Positions 12,065 to 26,110 of a DNA stretch of 54,467 bases are shown piece by piece. The position numbers were made by a program, and so were the translations under genes. Positions within the stretch are counted from its first letter, which is position 1. Each line of letters opens with the position of its first letter. The notes below the pieces were generated by a model, which did not search any database, was not told the origin of the DNA, and was given only the letters and a program-made list of their open reading frames with translations. The DNA comes from Saccoglossus kowalevskii (lineage: Eukaryota; Hemichordata; Enteropneusta; Harrimaniidae), in contig NW_003116231.1 of NCBI RefSeq assembly GCF_000003605.2, positions 1 through 54,467 of the forward strand. Direction: 5' to 3'.

Positions 12065-13177
12065 CGTTCAACTGACTTCCTCCCAACTGACTGTGACTAC
12101 TGTGTGACGGCTATCATGGTCAAATGACTTCCTCTCAACTGACTGTGACTACTGTGTGACGGCTATCTCGTTCAACTGACTTTCTCTCAACTGACTGTGA
12201 CTACTGTGTGATGGCTATCTCGTTCAACTGACTTCCCCCAACTGACTGTGACTACTGTGTGACGGCTTTCTTGGTCAACTGACTTCGTCCGAAATGACTG
12301 TGACTACTGTGTGACGGCTATCTTGGTCAACTGACTTCGTCCGAAATGACTGTGACTACTGTGTTACGGCTATCTTGGTCAAATGACTTCCTCTCAACTG
12401 ACTGTGACTACTGTGTGACGGCTATCTTGGTCAACTGACTTCATCCGAAATGACTGTGACTACTGTGTTACGGCTATCTTGGTCAAATGACTTCGTCCGA
12501 AATGACTGTGACTACTGTGTGACGGCTATCTCGTTCAACTGACTTCCTCCCAACTGACTGTGACTACTGTGTGACGGCTATCTTGGTCAAATGACTTCCT
12601 CCCAACTGACTGTGACTACTGTGTGACGGCTATCTCGTTCAACTGACTTCCCCCAACTGACTGTGACTACTGTGTGACGGCTATCTTGGTCAACTGACTT
12701 CGTCCGAAATGACTTTGACTACTGTGTGACGGCTATCTTGGTCAACTGACTTCGTCCGAAATGACTGTGACTACTATGTTACAGCTATCTTGGTCAAATG
12801 ACTTCCTCTCAACTGACTGTGACTACTGTGTGACGGCTATCTTGGTCAACTGACTTCATCCGAAATGACTGTGACTACTGTGTTATGGCTATCTTGGTCA
12901 AATGACTTCGTCCGAAATGACTGTGACTACTGTGTGACGGCTATCTTGGTCAACTGACTTCGTCCGAAATGACTGTGACTACTGTGTTACGGCTATCTTG
13001 GTCAAATGACTTCCTCTCAACTGACTGTGACTACAGTGAGACGGCTATCTTGTTCGACTGACTTTCTCCCAACTGACTGTGACTACTGTGTGACGGCTAT
13101 CTCGTTCAACTGACTTCCCCCAACTGACTGTGACTACTGTGTGACGGCTTTCTAATTCAACTGACTTCCTCCCAACT

Positions 13178-13644
13178 GGCAATGACTACTGTGTGATGGC
13201 TATCTCGTTCAACTGACTTTCTCCCAACTGACTGTGACTACTGTGTGACGGCTATCTTGGTCAAATGACTTCCTCCCAACTGACTGTGACTACTGTGTGA
13301 CGGCTATCTCGTTCAACTGACTTCCCCCAACTGACTGTGACTACTGTGTGACGGCTATCTTGGTCAACTGACTTCGTCCAAAATGACTTTGACTACTGTG
13401 TGACGGCTATCTTGGTCAACTAACTTCGTCCAAAATGACTGTGACTACTGTGTTACAGCTATCTTGGTCAAATGACTTCCTCTCAACTGACTGTGACTAC
13501 TGTGTGACGGCTATCTTGGTCAACTGACTTCATCCGAAATGACTGTGACTACTGTGTTATGGCTATCTTGGTCAAATGACTTCGTCCGAAATGACTGTGA
13601 CTACTGTGTGACGGCTTTCTAATTCAACTGACTTCCTCCCAACT
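13178..13644 (+). repeat. 467-bp nine-monomer higher-order unit, copy 2
   Basis: Same tag spacing and monomer order as at 9522, with small differences: the two CGTCC members read CGTCCAAAATG, and the last reads CGTCCGAAATG rather than GATATG. Confidence 0.87.
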
Positions 13645-15729
13645 GGCAATGACTACTGTGTGATGGCTATCTCGTTCAACTGACTTTCTCCCAACTGACT
13701 GTGACTACTGTGTGACGGCTATCTCGTTCAACTGACTTTCTCCCAACTGACTGTGACTACTGTGTGACAGCTTTCTCGTTCAACTGACTTCCTCCCAACT
13801 GACTGTGACTACTGTGTGACACCTATCTTGGTCAACTGACTTCGTCCGAAATGACTTTGACTACTGTGTGACGGCTATCTTGGTCAACTGACTTCGTCCG
13901 AAATGACTGTGACTACTGTGTTACGGCTATCTTGGTCAAATGACTTCCTCTCAACTGACTGTGACTACAGTGAGACGGCTATCTTGTTCAACTGACATCC
14001 TCCCAACTGACTGTGACTACTTTGTGACGGCTATCTCGTTCAACTGACATCCTCCCAACTGACTGTGACTACTGTGTGACGACTATCTCGTTCAACTGAC
14101 CCTCTCCCAACTGGCTGTGACTACTGTGTTACGGCTATCTCATTCAATTTACTTCCTTCTAATGTACTTTGACTACTGTGCGACGGTTAACTCGTTCAAC
14201 TGACTGTGACTACTGTGTGACGGCTATCTCGTTCAACTGACATCCTCCCAACTGACTGTGACTACTGTGTGACGGCTATCTCGTTCAACTGACATCCTCC
14301 CAACTGACTGTGACTACTGTGTGACGGCTATCTCGTTCAACTGACTTCCTCCCAACTGACTGTGACTACTGTGTGACGACTATCTCGTTCAACTGACATC
14401 CTCCCAACTGACTGTGACTACTGTGTGATGGCTATCTCGTTCAACTGACATCCTCCCAACTGACTGTGACTACTGTGTGACGGCTATCTCGTTCAACTGA
14501 CTTCCCCCAACTGACTGTGACTACTGTGTGACGGCTATCTCGTTCAACTGACTTCCCCCAACGGACTGTGACTACTGTGTGACGGCTATCTCGTTCAACT
14601 GACTTCCTCCCAACTGACTGTGACTACTGTGTGACGGCTATCTTGGTCAAATGACTTCCTCTCAACTGACTGTGACTACTGTGTGACGGCTATCTCGTTC
14701 AACTGACTTCCTCCCAACTGACTGTGACTACTGTGTGACGGCTATCTTGGTCAAATGACTTTCTCTCAACTGACTGTGACTACTGTGTGACGACTATCTC
14801 GTTCAACTGACTTTCTCTCAACTGACTGTGACTACTGTGTGACGGCTATCTCGTTCAACTGACTTCCCCCAACTGACTGTGACTACTGTGTGACGGCTAT
14901 CTTGGTCAACTGACTTCGTCCGAAATGACTGTGACTACTGTATGACGGCTATCTTGGTCAACTGACTTCGTCCGAAATGACTGTGACTACTGTGTTACGG
15001 CTATCTTGGTCAAATGACTTCCTCTCAACTGACTGTAACTACTGTGTGACGGCTATCTTGGTCAAATGACTTCATCCGAAATGACTGTGACTACTGTGTT
15101 ATGGCTGTCTTGGTCAAATGACTTCGTCCGAAATGACTGTGACTACTGTGTGACGGCTATCTTGGTCAACTGACTTCGTCCGAAATGACTGTGACTACTG
15201 TGTGACGGCTATCTTGGTCAACTGACTTCGTCCGAAATGACTGTGACTACTGTGTTACGGCTATCTTGGTCAAATGACTTCCTCTCAACTGACTGTGACT
15301 ACAGTGAGACGGCTATCTTGTTCAACTGACTTTCTCCCAACTGACTGTGACTACTGTGTGACGGCTATCTCGTTCAACTGACTTCCCCCAACTGACTGTG
15401 ACTACTGTGTGACGGCTTTCTAATTCAACTGACTTCCTCCCAACTGGCAATGACTACTGTGTGATGGCTATCTCGTTCAACTGACTTTCTCCCAACTGAC
15501 TGTGACTACTGTGTGACGGCTATCTCGTTCAACTGACTTTCTCCCAACTGACTGTGACTACTGTGTGACAGCTTTCTCGTTCAACTGACTTCCTCCCAAC
15601 TGACTGTGACTACTGTGTGACACCTATCTTGGTCAACTGACTTAGTCCGAAATGACTGTGACTACTGTGTGATGGCTATCTCGTTCAACTGACTTCCTCC
15701 CAACTGACTGTGACTACTGTGTGATGACT

Positions 15730-15950
15730 ATCTCGTTCAACTGACTTCATCCCAACTGACTGTGACTACTGTGTGACGACTATCTCGTTCAACTGACTTC
15801 ATCCCAACTGACTGTGACTACTGTGTGACGACTATCTCGTTCAACTGACTTCATCCCAACTGACTGTGACTACTGTGTGACGACTATCTCGTTCAACTGA
15901 CTTCATCCCAACTGACTGTGACTACTGTGTGACGACTATCTCGTTCAACT
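15730..15950 (+). repeat. Expanded run of CATCCCAACTGAC monomers
   Basis: Four consecutive near-identical units with GACGACTATCTCG and TTCATCCCAACTGAC lie here. The same cassette position elsewhere, for example 1,611-1,720 and 10,279-10,385, has two. This is a single-monomer expansion inside an otherwise conserved cassette. Confidence 0.8.
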
Positions 15951-18479
15951 GACCCTCTCGCAACTGGCTGTGACTACTGTGTTACAGCTATCTCATTCAA
16001 CTTACTTCCTCCTAATGTACTTTGACTACTGTGTGACGGTTAACTCGTTCAACTGACTGTGACTACTGTTAGACGGCTATCTCGTTCAACTGACTTCCCC
16101 CAACTGACTGTGACTACTGTGTGACGACTATCTTGGTCAACTGACTTCGTCCGAAATGACATTGACTACTGTGTGACGGCTGTCTTGGTCAACTGACTTC
16201 GTCCGAAATGACTGTGACTACTGTGTGACGGCTATCTTGGTCAAATGACTTCCTCTCAACTGACTGTGACTACTGTGTGACGGCTATCTTGGTCAAATGA
16301 CTTCATCCGAAATGACTGTGACTACTGTGTTATGGCTATCTTGGTCAAATGACTTCGTCCGAAATGACTGTGACTACTGTGTGACGGCTATCTTGGTCAA
16401 CTGACTTCGTCCGAAATGACTGTGACTACTGTGTTACGGCTATCTTGGTCAAATGACTTCCTCTCAACTGATTGTGACTACAGTGAGACGGCTATCTTGT
16501 TCAACTGACTTTCTCCCAACTGACTGTGACTACTGTGTGACGGCTTTCTCGTTCAACTGACTTCCCCCAACTGACTGTGACTACTGTGTGACGGCTTTCT
16601 AATTCAACTGACTTCCTCCCAACTGGCAATGACTACTGTGTGATGGCTATCTCGTTCAACTGACTTTCTCCCAACTGACTGTGACTACTGTGTGACGGCT
16701 ATCTCGTTCAACTGACTTTCGCCCAACTGACTGTGACTACTGTGTGACAGCTTTCTCGTTCAACTGACTTCCTCCCAACTGACTGTGACTACTGTGTGAC
16801 ACCTATCTTGGTCAACTGACTTCGTCCGAAATGAATGCGACTACTGTGCGATGGCTATCTCGTTCAACTGACTTCCTCCCAACTGACTGTGACTGCTGTG
16901 TGACGACTATCTCGTTCAACTGACTTCATCCCAACTGACTGTGACTACTGTGTGACGACTATCTCGTTCAACTTACTTCATCCCAACTGACTGTGACTAC
17001 TGTGTGACGACTATCTCGTTCAACTGACCCTCTCGCAACTGGCTGTGACTACTGTGTTACGGCTATCTCATTCAACTTACTTCCTCCTAATGTACTTTGA
17101 CTACTGTGTGACGGTTAACTCGTTCAACTGACTGTGACTACTGTTAGACGGCTATCTCGTTCAACTGACATCCTCCCAACTGACTGTGATTACTATGTGA
17201 CGGCTATCTCGTTCAACTGACTTCCCCCAACGGACTGTGACTACTGTGTGACGGCTATCTCGTTCAACTGACATCCTCCCAACTGGCAATGACTACTGTG
17301 TGATGGCTATCTCGTTCAACTGACTTTCTCCCAACTGACTGTGACTACTGTGTGACGGCTATCTCGTTCAACTGACTTTCTCCCAACTGACTGTGACTAC
17401 TGTGTGACAGCTTTCTCGTTCAACTGACTTCCTCCCAACTGACTGTGACTACTGTGTGACACCTATCTTGGTCAACTGACTTCGTCCGAAATGACTGCGA
17501 CTACTGTGTGATGGCTATCTCGTTCAACTGACTTCCTCCCAACTGACTGTGACTACTGTGTGACGACTATCTCGTTCAACTGACTTCATCCCAACTGACT
17601 GTGACTACTGTGTGACGACTATCTCGTTCAACTGACCCTCTCGCAACTGGCTGTGACTACTGTGTTACGGCTATCTCATTCAACTTACTTCCTCCTAATG
17701 TACTTTGACTACTGTGTGACGGTTAACTCGTTCAACTGACTGTGACTACTGTTAGACGGCTATCTCGTTCAACTGACTTCCCCCAACTGACTGTGACTAC
17801 TGTGTGACGACTATCTTGGTCAACTGACTTCGTCCGAAATGACTTTGACTACTGTGTGACGGCTATCTTGGTCAAATGACTTCGTCCGAAATGACTGTGA
17901 CTACTGTGTGACGGCTATCTTGGTCAACTGACTTCGTCCGAAATGACTGTGACTACTGTGTTACGGCTATCTTGGTCAAATGACTTCCTCTCAACTGACT
18001 GTGACTACAGTGAGACGGCTATCTTGTTCAACTGACTTTCTCCCAACTGACTGTGACTACTGTGTGACGGCTATCTCGTTCAACTGACTTCCCCCAACTG
18101 ACTGTGACTACTGTGTGACGGCTTTCTAATTCAACTGACTTCCTCCCAACTGGCAATGACTACTGTGTGATGGCTATCTCGTTCAACTGACTTTCTCCCA
18201 ACTGACTGTGACTACTGTGTGACGGCTATTCATGTCAAATGACTCCTCTCAACTGACTGTGACTACTGTGTGACGGCTATCTCGTTCAACTGACTTTCTC
18301 TCAACTGACTGTGACTACTGTGTGATGGCTATCTCGTTCACTGACTTCCCCCAACTGACTGTGACTACTGTGTGACGGCTTTCTTGGTCAACTGACTTCG
18401 TCCGAAATGACTGTGACTACTGTGTGACGGCTATCTTGGTCAACTGACTTCCTCGCAACTGACTGTGACTACTGTGTGA

Positions 18480-18960
18480 CGGCTATCTTGGTCAAATGAC
18501 TTCCTCTCAACTGACTGTGACTACTGTGTGACGGCTATCTTGGTCAACTGACTTCATCCGAAATGACTGTGACTACTGTGTTACGGCTATCTTGGTCAAA
18601 TGACTTCGTCCGAAATGACTGTGACTACTGTGTGACGGCTATCTCGTTCAACTGACTTCCTCCCAACTGACTGTGACTACTGTGTGACGGCTATCTTGGT
18701 CAAATGACTTCCTCCCAACTGACTGTGACTACTGTGTGGCGGCTATCTCGTTCAACTGACTTCCCCCAACTGACTGTGACTACTGTGTGACGGCTATCTT
18801 GGTCAACTGACTTCGTCCGAAATGACTTTGACTACTGTGTGACGGCTATCTTGGTCAACTGACTTCGTCCGAAATGACTGTGACTACTACGTTACGGCTA
18901 TCTTGGTCAAATGACTTCCCCCAACTGACTGTGACTACTGTGTGACGGCTATCTTGGTCA
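18480..18960 (+). repeat. Three-copy block, also near 25.73-26.21 kb and 50.71-51.19 kb
   Basis: GTGTGGCGG (18734, 25987, 50966) and TACTACGTTACGG (18885, 26138, 51117) keep offsets of 7,253 and 24,979. All three are followed by a CCCCC unit and a GGTCAATTGAC unit. GTGTGGCGG also occurs at 44267 and 44681, without TACTACG. Confidence 0.83.
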
Positions 18961-21180
18961 ATTGACTTCGTCCGAAATGACTTTGACTACTGTGTGACGG
19001 CTATCTTGGTCAACTGACTTCGTCCGAAATGACTGTGACTACTATGTTACGGCTATCTTGGTCAAATGACTTCCTCTCAACTGACTGTGACTACTGTGTG
19101 ACGGCTATCTTGGTCAACTGACTTCATCCGAAATGACTGTGACTACTGTGTTATGGCTATCTTGGTCAAATGACTTCGTCCGAAATGACTGTGACTACTG
19201 TGTGACGGCTATCTTGGTCAACTGACTTCGTCCGAAATGACTGTGACTACTGTGTTACGGCTATCTTGGTCAAATGACTTCCTCTCAACTGACTGTGACT
19301 ACAGTGTGACGGCTATCTCGTTCAACTGACTTCCCCCAACTGACTGTGACTACTGTGTGACGGCTTTCTAATTCAACTGACTTCCTCCCAACTGGCAATG
19401 ACTACTGTGTGATGGCTATCTCGTTCAACTGACTTTCTCCCAACTGACTGTGACTACTGTGTGACGGCTATCTTGGCCAAATGACTTCCTCCCAACTGAC
19501 TGTGACTACTGTGTGACGGCTATCTCGTTCAACTGACTTCCCCCAACTGACTGTGACTACTGTGTGACGGCTATCTTGGTCAACTGACTTCGTCCGAAAT
19601 GACTTTGACTACTGTGTGACGGCTATCTTGGTCAAATGACTTCCTCTCAACTGACTGTGACTACTGTGTGACGGCTATCTTGGTCAACTGACTTCATCCG
19701 AAATGACTGTGACTACTGTGTTATGGCTATCTTGGTCAAATGACTTCGTCCGAAATGACTGTGTCTACTGTGTGACGGCTTTCTAATTCAACTGACTTCC
19801 TCCCAACTGGCAATGACTACTGTGTGATGGCTATCTCGTTCAACTGACTTTCTCCCAACTGACTGTGACTACTGTGTGACGGCTATCTCGTTCAAATGAC
19901 TTTCTCCCAACTGACTGTGACTACTGTGTGACAGCTTTCTCGTTCAACTGACTTCCTCCCAACTGACTGTGACTACTGTGTGACACCTATCTTGGTCAAC
20001 TGACTTCGTCCGAAATGACTTTGACTACTGTGTGACGGCTATCTTGGTCAACTGACTTCGTTCGAAATGACTGTGACTACTGTGTTACGGCTATCTTGGT
20101 CAAATGACTTCCTCTCAACTGACTGTGACTACAGTGAGACGGCTATCTTGTTCAACTGACATCCTCCCAACTGACTGTGACTACTTTGTGACGGCTATCT
20201 CGTTCAACTGACATCCTCCCAACTGACTGTGACTACTGTGTGACGACTATCTCGTTCAACTGACCCTCTCCCAACTGGCTGTGACTACTGTGTTACGGCT
20301 ATCTCATTCAATTTACTTCCTTCTAATGTACTTTGACTACTGTGCGACGGTTAACTCGTTCAACTGACTGTGACTACTGTGTGACGGCTATCTCGTTCAA
20401 GTGACATCCTCCCAACTGACTGTGACTACTGTGTGACGGCTATCTCGTTCAACTGACATCCTCCCAACTGACTGTGACTACTGTGTGATGGCTATCTCGT
20501 TCAACTGACATCCTCCCAACTGACTGTGACTACTGTGTGACGGCTATCTCGTTCAACTGACTTCCCCCAACTGACTGTGACTACTGTGTGACGGCTATCT
20601 CGTTCAACTGACTTCCCCCAACGGACTGTGACTACTGTGTGACGGCTATCTCGTTCAACTGACTTCCTCCCAACTGACTGTGACTACTGTGTGACGGCTA
20701 TCTTGGTCAAATGACTTCCTCTCAACTGACTGTGACTACTGTGTGACGGCTATCTCGTTCAACTGACTTCCTCCCAACTGACTGTGACTACTGTGTGACG
20801 GCTATCTTGGTCAAATGACTTCCTCTCAACTGACTGTGACTACTGTGTGACGACTATCTCGTTCAACTGACTTTCTCTCAACTGACTGTGACTACTGTGT
20901 GACGGCTATCTCGTTCAACTGACTTCCCCCAACTGACTGTGACTACTGTGTGACGGCTATCTTGGTCAACTGACTTCGTCCGAAATGACTGTGACTACTG
21001 TGTGACGGCTATCTTGGTCAACTGACTTCGTCCGAAATGACTGTGACTACTGTGTTACGGCTATCTTGGTCAAATGACTTCCTTTCAACTGACTGTCACT
21101 ACTGTGTGACGGCTATCTTGGTCAACTGACTTCATCCGAAATGACTGTGACTACTGTGTTACGGCTATCTTGGTCAAATG
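18901..21180 (+). repeat. Duplicated block, partner of about 44,796-46,764 (offset 25,895, then 25,480, then 25,584)
   Basis: Shared private variants are CAATTGAC (18961 with 44856), ACAGTGTGAC (19301 with 45196), TTCAAATGACTTTC (19891 with 45371), CGTTCGAAATG (about 20060 with 45540), CAAGTGACATCC (about 20400 with 45880), CAACGG (20619 with 46203) and CCTTTCAAC (21081 with 46665). The offset changes twice, by minus 415 and plus 104 bp, which are eight and two monomers. Confidence 0.85.
19394..19808 (+). repeat. 415-bp eight-monomer higher-order unit
   Basis: Two GGCAATGAC tags are 415 bp apart (seven 52-bp and one 51-bp monomers). The allied block near 45.2-45.4 kb has only one tag, at 45289, and the offset between the two blocks drops from 25,895 to 25,480 across this place. 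So exactly one 415-bp unit was gained here or lost there. Confidence 0.87.
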
Positions 21181-24100
21181 ACTTCGTCCAAAATGACTGT
21201 GACTAATGTGTGACGGCTATCTCGTTCAACTGACTTCCTCCCAACTGACTGTGACTACTGTGTGACGGCTATCTTGGTCAAATGACTTCCTCCCAACTGA
21301 CTGTGACTACTGTGTGACGGCTATCTCGTTCAACTGACTTCCCCCAACTGACTGTGACTACTGTGTGACGACTATCTTGGTCAACTGACTTCGTCCGAAA
21401 TGACTTTGACTACTGTGTGACGGCTATCTTGGTCAACTGACTTCGTCGGAAATGACTGTGACTACTGTGTTACGGCTATCTCATTCAATTTACTTCCTTC
21501 TAATGTACTTTGACTACTGTGCGACGGTTAACTCGTTCAACTGACTGTGACTACTGTGTGACGGCTATCTCGTTCAACTGACTTCCTCCCAACTGACTGT
21601 GACTACTGTGTGACGGCTATCTTGGTCAAATGACTTCCTCTCAACTGACTGTGACTACTGTGTGACGGCTATCTCGTTCAACTGACTTCCTCCCAACTGA
21701 CTGTGACTACTGTGTGACGGCTATCTTGGTCAAATGACTTCCTCCCAACTGACTGTGACTACTGTGTGACGGCTATCTCGTTCAACTGACTTCCTCCCAA
21801 CTGACTGTGACTACTGTGTGACGGCTATCTCGTTCAACTGACATCCTCCCAACTGACTGTGACTACTGTTTGATGGCTATCTCGTTCAACTGACATCCTC
21901 CCAACTGACTGTGACTACTGTGTGACGGCTATCTCGTTCAACTGACTTCCCCCAACTGACTGTGACTACTGTGTGACGGCTATCTCGTTCAACTGACTTC
22001 CCCCAACGGACTGTGACTACTGTGTGACGGCTATCTCGTTCAACTGACTTCCTCCCAACTGACTGTGACTACTGTGTGACGGCTATCTTGGTCAAATGAC
22101 TTCCTCTCAACTGACTGTGACTACGGTGTGACGGCTATCTCGTTCAACTGACTGCCTCCCAACTGACTGTGACTACTGTGTGACGGCTATCTTGGTCAAA
22201 TGACTTCCTCTCAACTGACTGTGACTACTGTGTGACGGCTATCTCGTTCAACTGACTTTCTCTCAACTGACTGTGACTACTGTGTGACGGCTATCTCCTT
22301 CAACTGACTTCCCCCAACTGACTGTGACTACTGTGTGACGGCTATCTTGGTCAACTGACTTCGTCCGAAATGACTGTGACTACTGTGTGATGGCTATCTT
22401 GGTCAACTGACTTCGTCCGAAATGACTGTGACTACTGTGTTACGGCTATCTTGGTCAAATGACTTCCTCTCAACTGAATGTGACTACTGTGTGATGGCTA
22501 TCTTGGTCAACTGACTTCATCCGAAATGACTGTGACTACTGTGTTACGGCTATCTTGGTCAAATGACTTCGTCCGAAATGACTGTGACTACTGTGTGACG
22601 GCTATCTCGTTCAACTGACTTCCTCCCAACTGACTGTGACTACTGTGTGACGGCTATCTTGGTCAAATGACTTTCTCCCAACTGACTGTGACTACTGTGT
22701 GACGGCTATCTCGTTCAACTGACTTCCCCCAACTGACTGTGACTACTGTGTGACGGCTATCTTGGTCAACTGACTTCGTCCGAAATGACTTTGACTACTG
22801 TGTGACGGCTATCTTGGTCAACTGACTTCGTCCGAAATGACTGTGACTACTGTGTTACGGCTATCTTGGTCAAATGACTTCCTCTCAACTGACTGTGACT
22901 ACTGTGTGACGGCTATCTTGGTCAACTGACTTCATCCGAAATGACTGTGACTACTGTGTTATGGCTATCTTGGTCAAATGACTTCGTCCGAAATGACTGT
23001 GACTACTGTGTGACGGCTATCTTGGTCAACTGACTTCGTCCGAAATGACTGTGACTACTGTGTTACGGCTATCTTGGTCAAATGACTTCCTCTCAACTGA
23101 CTGTGACTACAGTGAGACGGCTATCTTGTTCAACTGACTTTCTCCCAACTGACTGTGACTACTGTGTGACGGCTATCTCGTTCAACTGACTTCCCCCAAC
23201 TGACTGTGACTACTGTGTGACGGCTTTCTAATTCAACTGACTTCCTCCCAACTGGCAATGACTACTGTGTGATGGCTATCTCGTTCAACTGACTTTCTCC
23301 CAACTGACTGTGACTACTGTGTGACGGCTATCTTGGTCAAATGACTTCCTCCCAACTGACTGTGACTACTGTGTGATGGCTATCTCGTTCAACTGACTTC
23401 CCCCAACTGACTGTGACTACTGTGTGACGGCTATCTTGGTCAACTGACTTCGTCCGAAATGGCTTTGACTACTGTGTGACGGCTATCTTGGTCAACTGAC
23501 TATGTCCGAAATGACTGTGACTACTGTGTTACGGCTATCTTGGTCAAATGACTTCCTCTCAACTGACTGTGACTACTGTGTGATGGCTATCTTGGTCAAC
23601 TGACTTCATCCGAAATGACTGTGACTACTGTGTTATGGCTATCTTGGTCAAATGACTTCGTCCGAAATGACTGTGACTACTGTGTGACGGCTATCTTGGT
23701 CAACTGACTTCGTCCGAAATGACTGTGACTACTGTGTTACGGCTATCTTGGTCAAATGACTTCCTCTCAACTGACTGTGACTACAGTGAGACGGCTATCT
23801 TGTTCAACTGACTTTCTCCCAACTGACTGTGACTACTGTGTGACGGCTATCTCGTTCAACTGACTTCCCCCAACTGACTGTGACTACTGTGTGACAGCTT
23901 TCTAATTCAACTGACTTCCTCCCAACTGGCAATGACTACTGTGTGATGGCTATCTCGTTCAACTGACTTTCTCCCAACTGACTGTGACTACTGTGTGACA
24001 GCTATCTCGTTCAACTGACTTTCTCCCAACTGACTGTGACTACTGTGTGACAGCTTTCTCGTTCAACTGACTTCCTCCCAACTGACTGTGACTACTGTGT

Positions 24101-24374
24101 GACGGCTATCTCGTTCAACTGACTTCCCCCAACTGACTGTGACTACTGTGTGACGGCTATCTTGGTCAACTGACTTCGTCCGAAATGACTTTGACTACTG
24201 TGTGACGGCTATCTTGGTCAACTGACTTCGTCCGAAATGACTGTGACTACTGTGTTACGGCTATCTTGGTCAAATGACTTCCTCTCAACTGACTGTGACT
24301 ACTGTGTGACGGCTATCTTGGTCAACTGACTTCATCCGAAATGACTGTGACTACTGTGTTATGGCTATCTTGGT

Positions 24375-26110
24375 CAAATGACTTCGTCCGAAATGACTGT
24401 GACTACTGTGTGATGGCTATCTCGTTCAACTGACTTTCTCCCAACTGACTGTGACTACTGTGTGACGGCTATCTCGTTCAACTGACTTCATCCCAACTGA
24501 CTGTGACTACTGTGTGACGACTATCTCGTTCAACTGACTTCATCCCAACTGACTGTGACTACTGTGTGACGACTATCTCGTTCAACTGACCCTCTCGCAA
24601 CTGGCTGTAACTACTGTGTTACGGCTATCTCATTCAACTTACTTCCTCCTAATGTACTTTGACTACTGTGTGACGGTTAACTCGTTCAACTGACTGTGAC
24701 TACTGTTAGACGGCTATCTCGTTCAACTGACATCCTCCCAACTGACTGTGACTACTGTGTGACGGCTATCTCGTTCAACTGACATCCTCCCAACTGACTG
24801 TGCCTACTGTGCGACGACTATCTCGTTCAACTGACCCTCTCCCAACTGGCTGTGACTACTGTGTTACGGCTATCTCATTCAATTTACTTCCTTCTAATGT
24901 ACTTTGAATACTGTGCGACGGTTAACTCGTTCAACTGACTGTGACTACTGTGCGACGGCTATCTCGTTCAACTGACATCCTCCCAACTGACTGTGACTAC
25001 TGGGTGACGGCTATCTCGTTCAACTGACATCCTCCCAACTGACTGTGACTACTGTGTGACGGCTATCTCGTTCAACTGACTTCCTCCCAACTGTCTGTGA
25101 CTACTGTGTGACGGATATCTCGTTCAACTGACAGCCTCCCAACTGACTGTGACTACTGTGTGATGGCTATCTCGTTCAACTGACATCCTCCCAACTGACT
25201 GTGACTACTGTGTGACGGCTATCTCGTTCAACTGACTTCCCCCAACTGACTGTGACTACTGTGTGACGGCTATCTCATTCAACTGACTTCCCCTCACGGA
25301 CTGTGACTACTGTGTGACGGCTATCTCGTTCAACTGACTTCCTCGCAACTGACTGTGACTACTGTGTGACGGCTATCTTGGTCAAATGACTTCCTCTCAA
25401 CTGACTGTGACTACTGTGTGACGGCTATCTCGTTCAACTGACTTCCTCCCAACTGACTGTGACTACTGTGTGACGGCTATCATGGTCAAATGACTTCCTC
25501 TCAACTGACTGTGACTACTGTGTGACGGCTATCTCGTTCAACTGACTTTCTCTCAACTGACTGTGACTACTGTGTGATGGCTATCTCGTTCAACTGACTT
25601 CCCCCAACTGACTGTGACTACTGTGTGACGGCTTTCTTGGTCAACTGACTTCGTCCGAAATGACTGTGACTACTGTGTGACGGCTATCTTGGTCAACTGA
25701 CTTCGTCCGAAATGACTGTGACTACTGTGTTACGGCTATCTTGGTCAAATGACTTCCTCTCAACTGACTGTGACTACTGTGTGACGGCTATCTTGGTCAA
25801 CTGACTTCATCCGAAATGACTGTGACTACTGTGTTATGGCTATCTTGGTCAAATGACTTCGTCCGAAATGACTGTGACTACTGTGTGACGGCTATCTCGT
25901 TCAACTGACTTCCTCCCAACTGACTGTGACTACTGTGTGACGGCTATCTTGGTCAAATGACTTCCTCCCAACTGACTGTGACTACTGTGTGGCGGCTATC
26001 TCGTTCAACTGACTTCCCCCAACTGACTGTGACTACTGTGTGACGGCTATCTTGGTCAACTGACTTCGTCCGAAATGACTTTGACTACTGTGTGACGGCT
26101 ATCTTGGTCA
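24375..26110 (+). repeat. Duplicated block, partner of about 42,655-44,390 (offset 18,280)
   Basis: The offset of 18,280 holds for both short-monomer tags (24675 with 42955; 24920 with 43200), TATCATGGTC (25481 with 43761), GCTTTCTTGG (25631 with 43911) and GTGTGGCGG (25987 with 44267). The right edge is where 26111 continues CAACTGACTTCG but 44391 continues CAAATGACTTCCCCC. Part of the block, roughly 12.0-12.74 kb, is present a third time at offset 31,646 to the 43.6-44.4 kb copy. Confidence 0.85.
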
